From: Thereva unica
Taxonomy: Eukaryota > Arthropoda > Insecta > Diptera > Therevidae
Length of the DNA: 64,000 nucleotides
Direction: 5' to 3'
Assembly (NCBI GenBank): GCA_949987705.1
Contig: OX465283.1
Coordinates: 51,746,953 to 51,810,952, forward strand
Part shown: piece by piece, positions 1-10,997 of the stretch
How positions within the stretch are numbered: the stretch's first letter is position 1
Layout of the letters: the number at the start of each line of letters is the position of its first letter
Notes under the pieces: model-generated
The model's database searches: none
What the model saw: only the letters and a program-made list of their open reading frames with translations
What the model was told of the DNA's origin: nothing
Position numbers and translations under genes: made by a program

Positions 1-715
1 TGAGTCCACCTTGCCAAACCTGATGAACGAATATAACGTCAACGACCTCGGGACGCTTATGGAGAGAGCTTAAGTTGAGCAATTTAAGCTTGCTGTCATA
101 AGGCGGAAGAGTAAGTAGGTCATCCCGCGGGAGGTGGCTGAGTGCAAATCGGACAAACTTCCATCGATTCTACCAACATGGGAGGAGCAGTAAGGACGTG
201 CAAGTGTTTAGTGAAGAGGAGGCTGTTGAATTCCTTGGACCATCTCTTTATAAATCCTAGGACTGAATTCCCTTGGAAGAGATATAATTGATGTGGATGG
301 AGAAATCCAACTTACTTTCATGTCTAACCCGTAGATCTATTCTAGAGCTAGCGCGGGAGACCTTGTTGTCGAGAAAAGTATAGTCTTAAGTTATAACATA
401 ACGTTTCCTACATAAAGTCATGACCTCACATTTACTACTATTAAGGACTAGGTTGTTGTTGGAACACCAAGAAAAGAAGGTGTTTAAGCCTACTTGCAGA
501 AGGTTGCAATCCTCTATACTCCTTATGTTGTGGCGGTACAGTTTGATATCATCAGCGTAAATAAGGATTTTACATTGCTTTAGCAGGGTAACAATATCAT
601 CAATTGATAAAATAAAAAGGAGAGGGCCAAGATGACTGCCTTCCGGGACACCAAAGGACGATTCGATGTTTTTAGATTTGACTCCACCGTACCATAATAT
701 CACAAGGGAAGCCTA
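1..715 (-). pseudogene. LINE reverse transcriptase relic (LINE-A)
   Basis: A minus-strand open stretch at 386-703 encodes about 105 residues of a non-LTR reverse transcriptase palm. It shows the GSHLGPLLFIL block and the catalytic YADD box (YADDIKLY), followed by the conserved NSSKCEVM-type segment. Toward position 1 the reading continues in broken frames, consistent with the thumb region of a CR1/Jockey-like element. No 5' endonuclease part is present, as expected for a 5'-truncated LINE. This is a dead fragment; the clade is inferred from motif style only. Confidence 0.75.
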
Positions 716-1161
716 ATTTTTTAGCTTTTTCAAAAAAAAAAAAAACTTATACAGAGGCTCTGTCCGTCTGTCCGTCTGAAGCCTACTTTCATCTCTGAAA
801 GTACTGCCGCTACAGACTTGGGCCATATCTCAAAATGTAGCTCTTGGTCAAAAGACCAAAAACTGAGAAAATGGTCTGGAAATTTCAACCAGAAGTATAT
901 TTAACAACAAAAAATAGATTTCTAATAAAGTCCATATATCGGTAGCCTAGAGGTAAGGCGCTGGAGTCCTATCCCAGGTGAAGCAAGTTCAATCCCCGGC
1001 CGCAAAATGGTGAATTACAATTTTTTTTACTTCGGTGTAACTTATTTTGATTATATTTCTCACTAAATTATATTATTTAATAATGATACTCAGGAGAACA
1101 TAAACATTTATTTAATTAAAAGTGCAAAAAAATCATTTTCTTGAGTTTTTATGGCTCTTCG
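716..1161 (+). repeat. tRNA-like / SINE fragment
   Basis: Positions about 940-1008 carry a tRNA-like head: an A-box-like segment (GGTAGCCTAGAGGTAAGGCG) and a B-box-like segment (AGTTCAATCCC). The same pattern occurs in the clearer tRNA-headed repeat at 50313, so this is probably a SINE remnant. The 716-940 part has an A-run and a short 8-mer repeat near 760 (TCCGTCTG) and nothing coding. The rest, up to the BEL-1 target site, is AT-rich without recognisable features. Confidence 0.45.
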
Positions 1162-1166
1162 GCGGC

Positions 1167-2279
1167 TGTTTAGGCTGAACCCTAAAAATAAACAAATTAC
1201 TTAAACCATCAGAATATTTAAAAGGATACCTAGTGCCTGGGACTCCACAAGCACAATTCCGCCGAAGGAGTCATAATTAAAAAGACAGCTTCATCCTCAA
1301 TATATCCATATATAATAAATATATAATAAAAATAATTTCAACAAGAAATTAAAAACAATTCACCGCCGAAGCTTGACACTTTGACACGTCAAACTGTCAA
1401 GTGTACTAAAAATTTGCTGACAATAAGTTCTGAATGTCAGCGATTTCGGCAATAAACATGAGCGAAAGATCCGACAACAAGACAGGGACAACTCCAAGAA
1501 ATTACCGGCTTCCAAATTTCCAAGGAAACTGGAAATTTGGAGAGAGCCAAAGGTCAATGAGGACGAAGAAAAATTTTCACTTGACCAGAAACCGTTGGCG
1601 GCAGAAGGCGAAGTTTTTTTCTAATTCGGCAAGATTTGATTTATTAGTTTTTCAATTTAAAATCGGTAGTTTTTTTTTTGCGTTAAAATTGTAATATAAA
1701 GTGTAGTTAGAAGGCGGCATTTTTCAGTTTCTTTTATATAGTGTAAATTTAAGTCGGCAGTTATTTTTTCTTAAAGTCACCCAGGTATAATACAAGTCAA
1801 TTTTTTTTGGTTCGAACATGTCCATTGCAGACATCAGGCCAATCCATTAATTAATAATTTTATTTCAGTGATTATCAAATTTAATATCTATTTCAATATT
1901 CAATAATCTATCAATAAAAAAGAGCAAACATGTTCGTACGAACATCGCTTCGATTTTATTGATTTTCTTTCAGGTAGTGTAATTAGATTTAGGAAGTGAA
2001 TTGTGCAATAAAATTTAAGAAGAAAATTTGTAATTATTTAAAGTAGTGAATTTATTAATCTATTTTTAAGGAGTTAATTTTTGAAGAAAGAAATTTAAAT
2101 TGTGAATTAGGACCTTAAGTTTCATTTTTGGATAATAACAATAAATAAGTGGAATTTTGTAAAGAAAAGTGTTTTCTCATTTCATTTCCTTAAGTAGCAT
2201 ACTCATAGCGTACACAATTTAACCACGACAATATAACTTGCTGTTCACATAGGCCGCTACACTACGGACCGCTCAAACA
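1167..2279 (+). repeat. BEL-1 5' LTR
   Basis: This 1113-bp LTR has TG...CA ends. It should hold promoter and polyadenylation signals; a TATATA-like stretch lies near 1736. Short frames inside it at about 1434-1694 are duplicated in the 3' LTR because the whole LTR is duplicated, and they are not considered genes. Confidence 0.95.
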
Positions 2280-2280
2280 T

Positions 2281-2298
2281 TGGTGGTTCCATCCAGGA
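2281..2298 (+). other. BEL-1 putative primer binding site
   Basis: The sequence TGGTGGTTCCATCCAGGA begins 1 nt after the 5' LTR. It starts with TGG, the complement of a tRNA CCA end. I could not match the remainder to a specific tRNA from memory. Confidence 0.6.
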
Positions 2299-2344
2299 TC
2301 AGCAATCTATTGTGTTGGTTAATATATAAGAAGGTTTAAAAAAC

Positions 2345-5300
2345 ATGAGTACGCTGAAGAAGGCAATGAAAAGAGAGCAAACATTAAGAGCTCGAATAGA
2401 AAAATTTATTGAAAACTCAAAAAAAACGGCATTAGCGAAGCGCACCAAATCCTTTTATGAAGTCAAATTGGATGAGCTCAGAAATTTGTGGGCAGACTAC
2501 AAGGATACGGACCAGAATTTAACTGACTCCTTCATTCTTGAGGAATTGGAATCTGAAACATTACCCGAAGATACCTATGTGTTATTAGAATCCAAATATT
2601 CGGAATACCTCAGTGAATTAATGGAAGGACTTCAAAGATTTACTCCACCAGAAGTGCAGCCACCATCTCCAGCAGTCATTCGGCAAGATACAATGCTACC
2701 AAAAATCGATCTACCAAAGTTTGACGGAAACTATGATAGATGGTACTCATTCCACGATCTGTTCGTATCCTTAATACATAACAATTCACAATTAACACCA
2801 GTTCAAAAACTACACCACCTCAAGTCATGCCTAGTGGGGGATGCTGAAAAATTATTAAGACATATACCAACTACAAACGATAATTACGAGTCATCATGGG
2901 TTAAGGTGAAGCAACGTTACCAAAACAAAAGGATATTGGTAAATCATCATTTAAAAACATTATTAACCCAACCGAAAATAAGTGCCGAGAATGCTACCAG
3001 TTTAAAGACATTCATATCGACTATTGACGATTGCCTTCAACAAATAAGGAACTTGAACATCGATACTACTTCGTGGGATATATTGCTCATACACATCCTT
3101 ATTCAGAAACTGCCATTTATCACACTGAAGATGTGGGAAGAGGAACAAGGAGCCTCTCAAGATCTTCCTACATACCAAGAATTTTACGACTTCTTATGCA
3201 AACGACACAAGATTTTAGAATCGATATCCGATATGGTCCAACCAACTTCATCATCACAATCAAGCCGAACGAGAACTACTACAAGGGTTTACCACGCAGT
3301 TCACGGTGATCAATGTCCAGCGTGCCATGAACCACATTGGTTACAACAATGCTCCAAATACATCAGTATGGCTCCAAGTGCCAGAAGGAAACTAGTTACT
3401 ACAGCCGGTCACTGCTACAATTGCCTGTCAAAGAGTCATGCAATAAAGGAATGTAAAAGCAAATTTCGATGCCAACGGTGCAAGGAAAAACACCATACCA
3501 CCTTACACGAAGATAAACAAACTGGGTCTTCTAGGTCAACTACAACACAACAACGATCGAAGCCCTTTACTACAAACATTTCAACTAAGGAAGCCTGTCG
3601 TTCAAGTCAATCAACAAGCGACACATCTACATTAATACAGCAACAAAACAACCAACAACTCAACAGTGATTCCGACTCAAACAATATACAAACATTTCTG
3701 GCGAGAAGAGGAGCACACGCATTACTATCAACGGCTTTAGTATATGCAAAGGGGAGCAACGGGGAACATCATACCATAAGATGCCTAATAGATAATGGAT
3801 CTGAGTCATCTTTTATTACGCAAAATGCATGCAGAAAGTTAGGATTGACTTGCAGCCCCACAACATTGAACATAACAGGAATGAATACATGTCCACTAGG
3901 GACGTCTACAAAACAAACAATGCTTACTTTAACATCACGCGTTTGCAGCGAGTTTCAAATTACAGAGACATGTTTTGTGGTCAATAAAATAACAGATACT
4001 TTGCCGACGACCATACTTCCATTACATGATTATGAACATCTGCAGGACCTCGAACTGGCAGATCCGGGATTCTGGAAACCGGGCAACATAGACGTCTTAC
4101 TTGGTGTCGTCCCATACGCAAGAATCTTACAAGATGGTTTACGACAAGGCTCAAGGAATAGCCTTATAGCAGTCAACACTGGCCTTGGATGGATAATCTT
4201 CGGGCCTACAAGCAAGAATCAACCTACACAGTCCAATACATTTACCATACAAGTGACCAATGAAGATCTTAGCTGCCAGTTGAAGCGGTTCTGGGAAGAA
4301 GAGGAACTGCCTACCAGGCCACAGTTAACGCAAGAAGAACAGGAATGTGCCGAATTTTTCACAAAGACACACAAGCGATTGGATAATGGAAAATACCAAG
4401 TAAAATTGCCATTCAAACAAAACAAGGCGCCCAACTTAGGCGACTCCCGTACACTAGCCCTCAAAAGGTTTCACTACCTAGAAAAACGACTTAGCAACAA
4501 TTTAAATCTTAAGAAGGAATACGAAGATTGTCTGAACGAATACATACACTTAGGACATATGATTGAAACGAGCCCTCCAAAGGACAAGGAGCCAAATTGT
4601 TACATTCCGCACCATGCGGTACTGAAGGACAGCAGCACCACCAAACTTCGAGTGGTGTTTGACGCATCGGCAAGGACAACAAGTGGACGATCTTTAAATG
4701 AATTCTTACTATCTGGTCCAACTATACAGCCCAAGTTGTTTTGCACATTACTGAAATGGAGAAAGCATAAGGTTGCGGTCCATGCAGATATAGAGAAGAT
4801 GTACCGAATGGTCCAAATAGCACCTGAAGATCAAACTTACCAAAGAATCTTGTGGCGGCATCCTTCACGACACAACGTGCAAGACTACATGCTGACCACA
4901 GCTACCTTTGGGACAACAGCTGCTCCCTATTTGGCAATTCGCGCACTAAAGCAACTAGCAGCTGATGAGAGTAAAAACTATCCACTAGCATCGAAGGCAA
5001 CTGAATCTGACTTTTATGTAGACGATTTGTTGACTGGCGCAGATGATACAAATACAGCACTAACGTTGCAAGCTCAACTAATCGCAATGCTAAAGTCAGG
5101 TGGGTTTAATCTCAGAAAATGGAGCAGCAATGAACGGGTGATTTTGGAACATTTGCCAACCGAGTTTAGAGAACATAAGGACATAGTGTCGTTTTCGGAA
5201 TCCGATTCAATAAAAACCTTGGGAGTGCGATGGCAACCGTACACGGATCAGTTTTCATTTAAATTTAAACTGCTCAAGGACTACAGCAACGTAACAAAAA

Positions 5301-7567
5301 GAACAATCCTTTCCGATGTGGCTTCTTTATACGACCCATTAGGACTAGTACAACCAGTGATTATCATAGCCAAAATGCTAATTCAAGATTTGTGGCTAAC
5401 AGGATGTTCGTGGGATCAGCCAGTTCAGGAACATGTAAAAATACAGTGGATAAACTACAAGAAGGATTTAGAGAACCTAAACAAGTTTACAATTCCTAGG
5501 TGGATTCACTATTCACCACGATATGATGTACAATTACACGGGTTTTGTGATGCGTCCATACGAGCAATTGCTGCAGTTATATATTTGCGCGCCACAGACG
5601 ACAAAGGCAACACAACGTCAACCTTAATAACTTCGCGAACAAGGGTTGCACCCGTTAAACCTATTACCATACCGCGTCTTGAACTAAATGGTGCACTACT
5701 CTTAGCTCGCTTGATGAAGGAGACCGTCTCAAGTATGCATCTTCAAGGAATTCCAGTGGTAGCGTGGACCGATTCAACTATAGTTTTGCAATGGATAAGA
5801 CAACATGCTGCCCGATGGAAGACGTATGTGGCGAACCGAGTTGTAGAAATTCAGGAGCTTCTCAAATATGATCGATGGAGGCATGTCCCTACGCAAACCA
5901 ACCCCGCTGATCTCGCGAGTAGAGGAACCACTGCCAGCTCTTTAATTGATAATAAGCTTTGGCTGTATGGCCCACCCTGGCTTATTAAACCATCCGAGGA
6001 CTGGCCAAGGAATGTCACCATAAAGGAAGAAACAACACTAGAAGCCAAGGACAACACAACAACTCTATTCTCTACAATAGACGACGATCTACTATGTCGA
6101 TTCTCATCCTACACACGACTTATACGGATAGTAGCAACAATACTTCGATTCATTAACAACGCTAAGGATTCCAAACACAAACGAATTCAACCATTAACCA
6201 TAGAAGAGCTAAATCAGGCTGAGCATACAATTTTAAGGCGTGTTCAACAAGGCACCTTTGCTAAAGAATTTCACAGTTTACAAGCAAACAACGCACTATC
6301 ACCAAGTAGCAAATTAATCATGTTAGCACCATTTATTGACAAGGACTGTCTAATAAGAGTCGGTGGGCGATTAAACAATGCCATGATCCCGTATTCGCAA
6401 AAACACCCTATCATCCTGCCACGAGACCATCATATAACAAGGTTAATAATTAACAAGACACATCTGGAGACATTGCATGGAGGCGTGTCTCTGGTTTTGG
6501 CTACTACAAGAAACAAATACTGGATTTTAGACGGCAGAAGATCTATTTCAACGCAATTACACAAGTGTGTGATTTGCGCTAGATATCGGCAAACCACAAG
6601 CCAACAATTAATGGGAAACTTACCCCGATGTAGAACAACTATTGCCAAACCTTTTACCAAGACAGGAGTGGATTATGCTGGTCCCTTCAATATCAAAGCA
6701 GCAAGGCATCGGAACGCGAAGATACAAAAAGGGTATATCTGCATTTTCGTATGTATGACGACCAAGGCAATTCACATAGAATTAGCGTCAGATTTAACAT
6801 CCGAAACCTTTGTGGCTGCTTTCAAGCGCTTCATCGCTCGACGAGGAAGGTGCACCGACATCTACTCAGATTGTGGTACAAATTTTGTAGGCGGTAGGAA
6901 ACTACTAGATCGGGAATTATGTCAAGTAATCAAGGAATCCAGCCCTGAAATTGAACAATACTTAGCAACATTATCAATAAGCTGGCATTTCAATCCACCT
7001 GCCGCCCCACATTTTGGAGGCTTGTGGGAGGCAGGTGTGAAGTCCATAAAATATCACATCAAACGAACCTTAAAAAATTCCATTTATACATTCGAGGAAT
7101 TTACGACAGTCATCAACCAAATCGAAGCGTGCCTAAATTCACGTCCACTATGCTATGTGCCCAACAAACCAGACGATCCCCTCATTCTGACGCCGGGACA
7201 TTTTCTAATAGGTCAATCATTATTAACACTACCAGAACCAGAAGCAGAACCCAACAACATCTCACTTAATCAACGATGGCAGCATCTAAAATGTAAGATG
7301 ACACAGTTTTGGAAACAATGGTCAAAGGACTATTTAAACCAAATGCAACATAGACCGAAATGGCGACAGCAAGGGATAGATATGATGCCAGGGCAAGTAG
7401 TTTTCGTAAAGGGCGATAATACACCTCCATCAGTATGGCCACTTGGCATAATCGAAGAAACATTTCCAGGAGAGGATGGATTAACTCGAGTGGCACAAGT
7501 TCGTACTCAATTTGGTAGACTCAAACGATCAATCACCAAATTGTGTCCCCTACCGCTAGAAGCCTAG
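2345..7567 (+). CDS. gag-pol: BEL/Pao gag-pol polyprotein (1740 aa)
   Basis: This single intact frame starts at the first ATG after the leader. Visible domains in order: Gag (residues 1-300, with the LPKIDLPKFDG block of DUF1759 near 118); Cys/His knuckles about 324-390; an aspartic protease with active-site D483 in DNGS; reverse transcriptase with YVDD at about 891-894; RNase H with FCDAS near 1067 and a later WTDST; an integrase zinc finger about 1376-1415; a DDE core with D1443, D1509 and E1562; and a DUF5641-like C-terminus. Gag and Pol share one frame with no frameshift or stop, so proteolysis would separate them. The gene is followed 91 bp later by a second frame. No disabling mutation was seen. 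Confidence 0.95.
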   Translation: MSTLKKAMKREQTLRARIEKFIENSKKTALAKRTKSFYEVKLDELRNLWADYKDTDQNLTDSFILEELESETLPEDTYVLLESKYSEYLSELMEGLQRFTPPEVQPPSPAVIRQDTMLPKIDLPKFDGNYDRWYSFHDLFVSLIHNNSQLTPVQKLHHLKSCLVGDAEKLLRHIPTTNDNYESSWVKVKQRYQNKRILVNHHLKTLLTQPKISAENATSLKTFISTIDDCLQQIRNLNIDTTSWDILLIHILIQKLPFITLKMWEEEQGASQDLPTYQEFYDFLCKRHKILESISDMVQPTSSSQSSRTRTTTRVYHAVHGDQCPACHEPHWLQQCSKYISMAPSARRKLVTTAGHCYNCLSKSHAIKECKSKFRCQRCKEKHHTTLHEDKQTGSSRSTTTQQRSKPFTTNISTKEACRSSQSTSDTSTLIQQQNNQQLNSDSDSNNIQTFLARRGAHALLSTALVYAKGSNGEHHTIRCLIDNGSESSFITQNACRKLGLTCSPTTLNITGMNTCPLGTSTKQTMLTLTSRVCSEFQITETCFVVNKITDTLPTTILPLHDYEHLQDLELADPGFWKPGNIDVLLGVVPYARILQDGLRQGSRNSLIAVNTGLGWIIFGPTSKNQPTQSNTFTIQVTNEDLSCQLKRFWEEEELPTRPQLTQEEQECAEFFTKTHKRLDNGKYQVKLPFKQNKAPNLGDSRTLALKRFHYLEKRLSNNLNLKKEYEDCLNEYIHLGHMIETSPPKDKEPNCYIPHHAVLKDSSTTKLRVVFDASARTTSGRSLNEFLLSGPTIQPKLFCTLLKWRKHKVAVHADIEKMYRMVQIAPEDQTYQRILWRHPSRHNVQDYMLTTATFGTTAAPYLAIRALKQLAADESKNYPLASKATESDFYVDDLLTGADDTNTALTLQAQLIAMLKSGGFNLRKWSSNERVILEHLPTEFREHKDIVSFSESDSIKTLGVRWQPYTDQFSFKFKLLKDYSNVTKRTILSDVASLYDPLGLVQPVIIIAKMLIQDLWLTGCSWDQPVQEHVKIQWINYKKDLENLNKFTIPRWIHYSPRYDVQLHGFCDASIRAIAAVIYLRATDDKGNTTSTLITSRTRVAPVKPITIPRLELNGALLLARLMKETVSSMHLQGIPVVAWTDSTIVLQWIRQHAARWKTYVANRVVEIQELLKYDRWRHVPTQTNPADLASRGTTASSLIDNKLWLYGPPWLIKPSEDWPRNVTIKEETTLEAKDNTTTLFSTIDDDLLCRFSSYTRLIRIVATILRFINNAKDSKHKRIQPLTIEELNQAEHTILRRVQQGTFAKEFHSLQANNALSPSSKLIMLAPFIDKDCLIRVGGRLNNAMIPYSQKHPIILPRDHHITRLIINKTHLETLHGGVSLVLATTRNKYWILDGRRSISTQLHKCVICARYRQTTSQQLMGNLPRCRTTIAKPFTKTGVDYAGPFNIKAARHRNAKIQKGYICIFVCMTTKAIHIELASDLTSETFVAAFKRFIARRGRCTDIYSDCGTNFVGGRKLLDRELCQVIKESSPEIEQYLATLSISWHFNPPAAPHFGGLWEAGVKSIKYHIKRTLKNSIYTFEEFTTVINQIEACLNSRPLCYVPNKPDDPLILTPGHFLIGQSLLTLPEPEAEPNNISLNQRWQHLKCKMTQFWKQWSKDYLNQMQHRPKWRQQGIDMMPGQVVFVKGDNTPPSVWPLGIIEETFPGEDGLTRVAQVRTQFGRLKRSITKLCPLPLEA

Positions 7568-7658
7568 TGCAACGTCCTTTACTGTTGTGTTTCGTGCGTT
7601 TACGTGTTGTCCCTCAACGTCAGTTAGCAAATATCTACTACTTCCATTACTGTTTCAG

Positions 7659-8210
7659 ATGGGAAACCGGTACGAGTTCGAAGAAGAAGGTTACTGGGAA
7701 GACTACCTCTACATCAACGAAGAGGTCTCGTTATCTCCTCCACATCAGGATGGTTCGACGAGATCTCTCGATAATCTAACACCACCTAGAGCTACTACCA
7801 AGATGGAGTATCCGCGAGCACCACCAGAGAAAACCAGGTACACTATATCTACAGTAAACGAACCGGCCACAATCAACTCCAGACATGTGACGTCACTAAA
7901 GGTACTACGGCCCACTACCAACCTGAAGGAGTTTAAAGACCGAGAAAACAATAGCTTCCAACGATTCACTACTCGAGAAGGAACCGACATTTTCCTTCCT
8001 AAAAAGGTACTTCAAAAAATCGACTTCGAAAAAATAGCAAAACGAAAGGGTAGAGAACAAACCATAAATCTTCCTGGCCGCTATCAAACGAAGGTGAAGG
8101 TACGAGCTGACGGAACAATCCTCTTCCACCACTACCGAAAAAGAGGAATCTCAAAGGAAAGGAATATGTTGATCGATACCGATCAACGAGGGGGAGAATG
8201 TTTAGGCTGA
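7659..8210 (+). CDS. BEL-1 second ORF, unknown function (183 aa)
   Basis: This frame follows pol and ends 12 nt inside the 3' LTR. The upstream open region begins with GTG at 7587, so the better start is the ATG at 7659 (MGNRYEFEEEG). That ATG sits directly after a pyrimidine-rich stretch ending TTTCAG, a plausible splice acceptor, so it could be translated from a spliced subgenomic RNA, as with env or accessory genes in other LTR elements. The protein has an acidic, Tyr-rich N-terminus and a Lys/Arg-rich C-terminal half, with almost no Cys, no signal peptide and no hydrophobic segment. It is therefore not an envelope glycoprotein. I do not recognise a domain. Confidence 0.6.
   Translation: MGNRYEFEEEGYWEDYLYINEEVSLSPPHQDGSTRSLDNLTPPRATTKMEYPRAPPEKTRYTISTVNEPATINSRHVTSLKVLRPTTNLKEFKDRENNSFQRFTTREGTDIFLPKKVLQKIDFEKIAKRKGREQTINLPGRYQTKVKVRADGTILFHHYRKRGISKERNMLIDTDQRGGECLG
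8188..8198 (+). other. BEL-1 polypurine tract
   Basis: GAGGGGGAGAA lies immediately before the TG of the 3' LTR. This is the expected place and composition of the plus-strand primer. It lies inside the second ORF. Confidence 0.8.
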
Positions 8211-9311
8211 ACCCTAAAAATAAACAAATTACTTAAACCATCAGAATATTTAAAAGGATACCTAGTGCCTGGGACTCCACAAGCACAATTCCGCCGAAGG
8301 AGTCATAATTAAAAAGACAGCTTCATCCTCAATATATCCATATATAATAAATATATAATAAAAATAATTTCAACAAGAAATTAAAAACAATTCACCGCCG
8401 AAGCTTGACACTTTGACACGTCAAACTGTCAAGTGTACTAAAAATTTGCTGACAATAAGTTCTGAATGTCAGCGATTTCGCCAATAAACATGAGCGAAAG
8501 ATCCGACAACAAGACAGGGACAACTCCAAGAAATTACCGGCTTCCAAATTTCCAAGGAAACTGGAAATTTGGAGAGAGCCAAAGGTCAATGAGGACGAAG
8601 AAAAATTTTCACTTGACCAGAAACCGTTGGCGGCAGAAGGCGAAGTTTTTTTCTAATTCGGCAAGATTTGATTTATTAGTTTTTCAATTTAAAATCGGTA
8701 GTTTTTTTTTTGCGTTAAAATTGTAATATAAAGTGTAGTTAGAAGGCGGCATTTTTCAGTTTCTTTTATATAGTGTAAATTTAAGTCGGCAGTTATTTTT
8801 TCTTAAAGTCACCCAGGTATAATACAAGTCAATTTTTTTTGGTTCGAACATGTCCATTGCAGACATCAGGCCAATCCATTAATTAATAATTTTATTTCAG
8901 TGATTATCAAATTTAATATCTATTTCAATATTCAATAATCTATCAATAAAAAAGAGCAAACATGTTCGTACGAACATCGCTTCGATTTTATTGATTTTCT
9001 TTCAGGTAGTGTAATTAGATTTAGGAAGTGAATTGTGCAATAAAATTTAAGAAGAAAATTTGTAATTATTTAAAGTAGTGAATTTATTAATCTATTTTTA
9101 AGGAGTTAATTTTTGAAGAAAGAAATTTAAATTGTGAATTAGGACCTTAAGTTTCATTTTTGGATAATAACAATAAATAAGTGGAATTTTGTAAAGAAAA
9201 GTGTTTTCTCATTTCATTTCCTTAAGTAGCATACTCATAGCGTACACAATTTAACCACGACAATATAACTTGCTGTTCACATAGGCCGCTACACTACGGA
9301 CCGCTCAAACA
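8199..9311 (+). repeat. BEL-1 3' LTR
   Basis: This is a 1113-bp direct copy of the 5' LTR; the only difference I noticed is C at 8481 versus G at 1449. It ends CTCAAACA and is followed by the second copy of the target duplication GCGGC. Confidence 0.95.
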
Positions 9312-9316
9312 GCGGC

Positions 9317-10704
9317 TTTATAAATCATTAAGAAATTTCGCGGAAATAATATAAAGTATTTATTTGTTTATATGCATATTTTATATGCTGTTCATTTTAT
9401 TATAGTTTATAGTCATGTAGGTGGTGCTGTAGACCAAAACAAAAATTCAATTTTATCGAACTTCGCTGTGGATTTGTCACAAAAAATATGTATGATTTAA
9501 ACGAAACATTTGGTAGGTTTAAAACGAAAAGTAGATATCTAATTTTTACCAGGGCATATACACGCTTACTGAAATGAATGAAAATTTATAAATTTAATTG
9601 CACGAACGATGTATTTAAGACCGTCTTTATAGTCCATGAATATAAGGAAGTGATTTTTCTCAGAATTTTTAATATTTTACGAACGATTTGCCCCATATGT
9701 AAAAATTTTTGCAGCCCTTTGTTTAAAAGCATATTTTTACGTTTTTATTAACTAAATTTGTATGTATTAGGCATAAAAACTGTTAAAATTAGTTTAACCT
9801 AAACATTTCATAGGCACCGAACAAATTACTTTATTGCTGCAAAACTGGTAGAAGGTCGGTGGGAGAGTGCGTAGCGCGTTGGATCCTCGATCCAGCGGCG
9901 CGTAGCGTTGCAGCTTCAAGCCACGGTCGGGCAGATTGTTTTTTTTCTCTTTTTCTTCTTTCTGAAATGATTTATTAACATAGAATTCACATTATACCAA
10001 AATATGCATTGAAATTAACAGTGTTACTCCCTCCTCCTACTTATGATTACTTTGAATCCCTTCAGGTGAAAATTATCAGGAATTTCTTTTTCTATGTATG
10101 TTTGTAGATATAAAAAATCCTTATTCAAGTTTATAAATTTAACGCGAAAGGTGTGAGCTGAGAAGTAATTTTGTAAAATCAAATTAAAATTTTGTGAAAT
10201 ACATAGAAAATTCGATTAGGAATTCTAGGAATTATTCCTGGAATTTTGGTGTTCATAAACAAAATTTTTGTTGAAAAATCTTGATAATATTCTTTTTTTT
10301 AAACAGGACCCGATAGTAAATCGAAAGTGTTTTTGAAAAGATTTTATTCTTGGTAATTCACTTTGATGATGAATTTAAATAAACTGACATGGTGAAAAAG
10401 TTAAATACAAGAAAACTTTATAGAAAATTCCAAGAATTTTGTATTGAATTTGAGTATTCCTAAATATTTTACCACTAGCATAAAATGCGCGTGCCTTGCA
10501 ACCCCTTTAAATAAAAACTGTTTACTATGTGCAATGTTTTACTTAAAAAAAAACAAACACACACACACACACACAAAAAAGTCAGCTGTCAGCTGACATT
10601 TTAGGGTTTGACGAACGTTCGTTAAGTTTGTTCGCCCATTTACGTGGGTGCAAGAAATTATGAAGCAATCACAAATGAATATTAAATAAAGTGAATTTCG
10701 AGTC
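9317..10704. other. Unassigned AT-rich spacer
   Basis: No convincing frame was found. A CA microsatellite lies at about 10557-10576, followed by overlapping short palindromes around GTCAGCTGACA and AACGTT (10580-10630). A GC-rich patch at about 9855-9935 has a weak tRNA-like look (a box-B-like CTTCAAGCC and a GGATC hairpin), but it is too irregular to call. Confidence 0.5.
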
Positions 10705-10997
10705 ATTCATTTCTACGTGATTATAGGGATGCACTGTCCAAATTTCAGCCCTTCAGCTTCAAAGGTTTGGGTTAACCCCATTTCACCCCCTTAGGGGATG
10801 AATTTCGAGTAATCCCTTCTTAGTGGATGTTCACGTCATTATAGGGATGCACTGTCAAAATTTCAGACCTATAACTTTAGCGGTTTGGATAAACCCCATT
10901 TTACCCCCTTGGGGATGAATTTCGTAAAATCGCTTTATAGTGGATGTCCACGCCATTATAGGGATGCACTGGCAAAATTTTAGCCCTATAGCTTTAA
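10705..10997 (+). repeat. 118-bp tandem repeat, about 2.5 copies
   Basis: The phrase TTATAGGGATGCACTG recurs at 10721, 10839 and 10956, a period of 117-118 bp. Each unit includes a TTTCAG-CTTTA segment, an AACCCCATTT-ACCCCCTT segment and GGGGATGAATTTCG. The last unit breaks off at GCTTTAACG, exactly where the 8-bp satellite begins. The composition is of a kind common in insect transposon relics, but I cannot name the family. Confidence 0.8.

Larger units (their letters stand above)
1162..9316 (+). mobile_element. BEL-1: complete BEL/Pao LTR retrotransposon
   Basis: Two directly repeated 1113-bp LTRs (1167-2279 and 8199-9311) start TGTTTAGGCT, end CTCAAACA, and enclose a gag-pol frame plus a short second frame. 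The insertion is flanked by the 5-bp duplication GCGGC (1162-1166 and 9312-9316). A primer binding site starting TGG lies one base after the 5' LTR. A polypurine tract (GAGGGGGAGAA, 8188-8198) abuts the 3' LTR. I noticed a single LTR mismatch (G at 1449, C at 8481). All parts needed for autonomous retrotransposition appear present, so insertion was recent. Confidence 0.95.

Noticed and set aside
1434..1694. 86-residue frame, repeated at 8466-8726
   Set aside because: Lies wholly within the BEL-1 LTRs; it repeats only because the LTR does, and has no recognisable domain.
7587..7658. Upstream extension of the BEL-1 second ORF
   Set aside because: Begins with GTG and includes an intron-like pyrimidine tract and CAG; the ATG at 7659 is the better start.
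9855..9935. tRNA gene
   Set aside because: Only a weak B-box-like match and no consistent cloverleaf by eye.
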